From contig CANGYH010000002.1 of assembly GCA_947458545.1 (NCBI GenBank), positions 186,001-250,000 on the forward strand: 64,000 nt of DNA, read 5' to 3'. Origin of the DNA: Cytophagaceae bacterium. Lineage in GTDB: Bacteria > Bacteroidota > Bacteroidia > Cytophagales > Flexibacteraceae. Below, one piece after another: positions 62,216 to 64,000 of this stretch. Below the pieces are notes generated by a model. That model was not told where the DNA came from. It did not search any database and saw only the letters and a program-made list of their open reading frames with translations. Positions within the stretch are counted from its first letter, which is position 1; every line of letters starts with the position of its first letter. A program made the position numbers and the translations under genes.

Positions 62216-63511
62216 CTACCCTGCCTGGTGCCCAATGTCTTTGCGGTAAAAGCTCCCCGGCAAGCGCAGCTGCTCCATAGCGCCGTAAGCCAGGCGTTGC
62301 GCCTCGGCCAACGTACCCCCTTGTGCCGACACCGCCAGCACCCGGCCGCCATGCGCCGTCCGCTCTGCTGCGGTGGGGCCGGCGCCGGTGCCTGCCTCAA
62401 ACACCAGGGCACCGGTTTGGGCCGCCTCGGCCAGGCCTGTTAGCACGCCGCCGGTTTTGGGTTTGGCCGGATAGCCTTCTGCCGCCAGCACCACGGCCAG
62501 GCTGTGCATCGGGGCGGGCAGGCCAGGCAGGGGAAGGTCTGCCAGGGTGTCCGTAGCTGCCGCGGCGCAAAGCGCCAGCAAATCGCCCTCCATCCGGGGC
62601 AGAATGGCCTGCGTCTCCGGGTCGCCCAGGCGGCAGTTGTACTCTACCACGCGCGGGCTGCCCTCGGGCCCCACCATCAACCCAATAAACAAAAATCCCC
62701 GATAATCAATCCCCTGGTTGCGCAGCGCCGCCAGGGTAGGGGCCACGATCTCATCTTCAATGGTTGCCTTCAGGTCGGGCGAGGCCCAGGCCACGGGGCT
62801 GGCTGCGCCCATGCCGCCGGTATTGGGGCCTTGGTCGTTGTCGTAGGCGCGCTTATGGTCTTGTGCCTCTGGCAAGGCAATAGCAGTCTGCCCGTCGGTC
62901 AGCACAAAGTAACTCAGTTCTTTGCCGGGCATAAAAGTCTCTACCAGCACCTGCTGGCCTGCCGCGCCAAAGCGGTCGTGCGCCAGCATATCCTCTAAGG
63001 CTGTTAGCGCCTCGTCGGTCGTTTGGGCCACCACCACACCTTTGCCTGCGGCCAGCCCATCGGCCTTTATCACCACCGGCAGCGGGTGCGCCCCCACAAA
63101 TGCCCTGGCCTCTGCCAGCCCTGCCCGATCAAAAATCCGCGCCGGCGCCGTAGGAATGCCCCCCTCGAGCATAAACCGCTTGCTAAATACCTTGCTACCC
63201 TCCAGTTGCGCACCGGCCCTGCCCGGGCCCACCACGGCGATGCCTGCCGCGCGCAGCGTATCAGCCACACCCTCCACAAGCGGCTGCTCGGGCCCTACCA
63301 CGCAGAGGGTAATCTGCTCGGCGGCGCAAAGGTCCAACAGCGCTGGCGCGTCCAGCGGTGCAATAGGTTTGTTCTCTACCCGGGCCGGGTCCAACGCGGC
63401 CGTCCCCGGGTTGCCCGGGCACACAAAAAGCTTTTCAAGGCGAGGGCTCTGGGCCAGTTTCCAGGCCAAAGCATGCTCACGCCCACCAGACCCCAGCAGA
63501 AGTACACGCAT
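62216..63511 (-). CDS. purD: Phosphoribosylamine-glycine ligase
   Basis: The 431-residue ATP-grasp enzyme joins glycine to phosphoribosylamine in purine synthesis. It starts MRVLLLGSGGREHALAWKLA and shows 'GPEQPLVEGVADTLRAAGIA', 'GSKVFSKRFMLEGGIPTAPA', 'VIKADGLAAGKGVVVAQT', 'DHKRAYDNDQGPNTGGMGA' and 'VEYNCRLGDPETQAILPR'. The frame is open to 63613, but the ATG at 63511 gives the exact family N-terminus. It is divergent from panB, with 136 bases between the starts. Confidence 0.97.
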   Translation of the reverse strand: MRVLLLGSGGREHALAWKLAQSPRLEKLFVCPGNPGTAALDPARVENKPIAPLDAPALLDLCAAEQITLCVVGPEQPLVEGVADTLRAAGIAVVGPGRAGAQLEGSKVFSKRFMLEGGIPTAPARIFDRAGLAEARAFVGAHPLPVVIKADGLAAGKGVVVAQTTDEALTALEDMLAHDRFGAAGQQVLVETFMPGKELSYFVLTDGQTAIALPEAQDHKRAYDNDQGPNTGGMGAASPVAWASPDLKATIEDEIVAPTLAALRNQGIDYRGFLFIGLMVGPEGSPRVVEYNCRLGDPETQAILPRMEGDLLALCAAAATDTLADLPLPGLPAPMHSLAVVLAAEGYPAKPKTGGVLTGLAEAAQTGALVFEAGTGAGPTAAERTAHGGRVLAVSAQGGTLAEAQRLAYGAMEQLRLPGSFYRKDIGHQAG

Positions 63512-63598
63512 AACAAATACAAACCGCAAGATTAACCCCCGGAGATGCCACCTCTTCCACGGGGAACAGTAACGTAACGCGCAGCCTAACTTCATTTG

Positions 63599-63637
63599 AC
63601 ACTCAACTTTCAACTTTCAACTCTCAACTTTCAACTT
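63599..63637. repeat. Heptanucleotide tandem repeat (TCAACTY)5 next to panB
   Basis: About five and a half heptads of CAACTTT/CAACTCT end 10 bases before the panB ATG. The final TTACTTTG (63636-63643), a one-mismatch -7 element, is formed at the repeat's edge, so the repeat occupies the -33 region. Confidence 0.8.
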
Positions 63638-63647
63638 ACTTTGCAGC

Positions 63648-64000
63648 ATGTCCGCCGCCAAGACAGACCCCAAGCGCATCACCACCCACGTGCTGCAAGA
63701 GATGAAGCGCCGCCAAGAGCCCATCTCCATGCTCACCAGTTACGACTATTCTATGGCCAGCCTCGTTGATGCTGGCGGTATAGACGTCATCCTAGTTGGA
63801 GACTCCGCCTCCAACGTCATGGCCGGCCACGAGACAACCCTGCCCATCACACTAGACCAAATGATCTACCACGCCCAGAGCGTCGTCCGCGCCGTCAAAC
63901 GCGCGCTCGTGGTGGTAGATATGCCCTTCGGCAGCTACCAGGGCAACTCAGAAGAGGCCTTGCGCTCTGCCATCCGCATCATGAAAGAGAGCGGCGGCCA
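63648..64000 (+). CDS. panB: 3-methyl-2-oxobutanoate hydroxymethyltransferase, cut by the window end
   Basis: The visible 117 residues match PanB: '[20 protein letters not shown]', '[20 protein letters not shown]', '[20 protein letters not shown]', '[20 protein letters not shown]', '[20 protein letters not shown]'. PanB adds a hydroxymethyl group to 2-oxoisovalerate, the first committed step to pantothenate, with the metal-binding Asp in 'GDSASNV'. The gene continues past 64000. Confidence 0.95.
   Translation, partial: MSAAKTDPKRITTHVLQEMKRRQEPISMLTSYDYSMASLVDAGGIDVILVGDSASNVMAGHETTLPITLDQMIYHAQSVVRAVKRALVVVDMPFGSYQGNSEEALRSAIRIMKESGG

Overview
The window is a GC-rich chromosomal segment of a Bacteroidota bacterium. 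The evidence is a type IX secretion (T9SS) sortase pair (porU at 44722-48561, porV at 48596-49852), four large secreted proteins ending in T9SS C-terminal sorting domains, small Bacteroidota-specific proteins (DUF4834, DUF2795), -7 elements of the TAnnTTTG type and weak use of Shine-Dalgarno sites. The order is uncertain. Genes are densely packed on both strands. I saw no rRNA, tRNA, CRISPR array, prophage or transposase gene.

Layout. 1-4054: a truncated membrane protein, an outer-membrane barrel protein, a sterol-desaturase-like hydroxylase and a T9SS cargo protein. 4193-8506: a SurA-like foldase, then MoxR ATPase, a conserved unknown protein and a DUF58 protein in one run, and a small exported protein. 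8507-9714: repeat cluster R1. 9715-16026: an old yellow enzyme, apaG, a flippase plus glycosyltransferase pair, lspA and a BaiN-type flavoprotein. 16259-24568: a NagZ-like/serine-hydrolase fusion, a second DUF58 protein with DUF4340 and DUF4834 proteins, and a subtilisin-like T9SS protease. 24653-28973: a TonB-dependent receptor behind a TPP riboswitch, then aroB and pyrH. 29151-33753: rmuC, a TlpA-like thioredoxin, and ugd plus a UDP-glucuronate decarboxylase (UDP-glucose to UDP-xylose). 33754-34775: repeat cluster R2. 34776-40676: an AddA/RecB-like helicase, a second SF1 helicase, an ABC ATPase and a DUF2795 protein. 40830-44106: sugar and surface-polysaccharide genes. 44107-44721: cluster R4. 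44722-49852: porU-porV. 49853-50784: cluster R5. 50785-60032: two collinear giant M43 metalloproteases flanking a collagen-like lipoprotein. 60084-64000: two TPM-domain proteins, lemA, purD and the start of panB.

How the parts fit. PorU and PorV process and anchor T9SS cargo, and the window encodes at least four such cargos (2861-4054, 21830-24568, 50785-54969, 55860-60032). Ugd, the decarboxylase, the flippase, the glycosyltransferases, the hexapeptide acyltransferase and the Gfo/Idh/MocA enzyme point to surface polysaccharide synthesis.

The most unusual content is non-coding. Four intergenic clusters are built from short dyads whose arms differ from copy to copy while their centres come from a small set (CTNNAG, CAGAG, TGTG). 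Modules on the left half of a cluster tend to return in inverted orientation on the right half, and one cluster holds a perfect 57-bp inverted repeat. Heptanucleotide tandem repeats (TYAAYTY) sit next to several gene starts.
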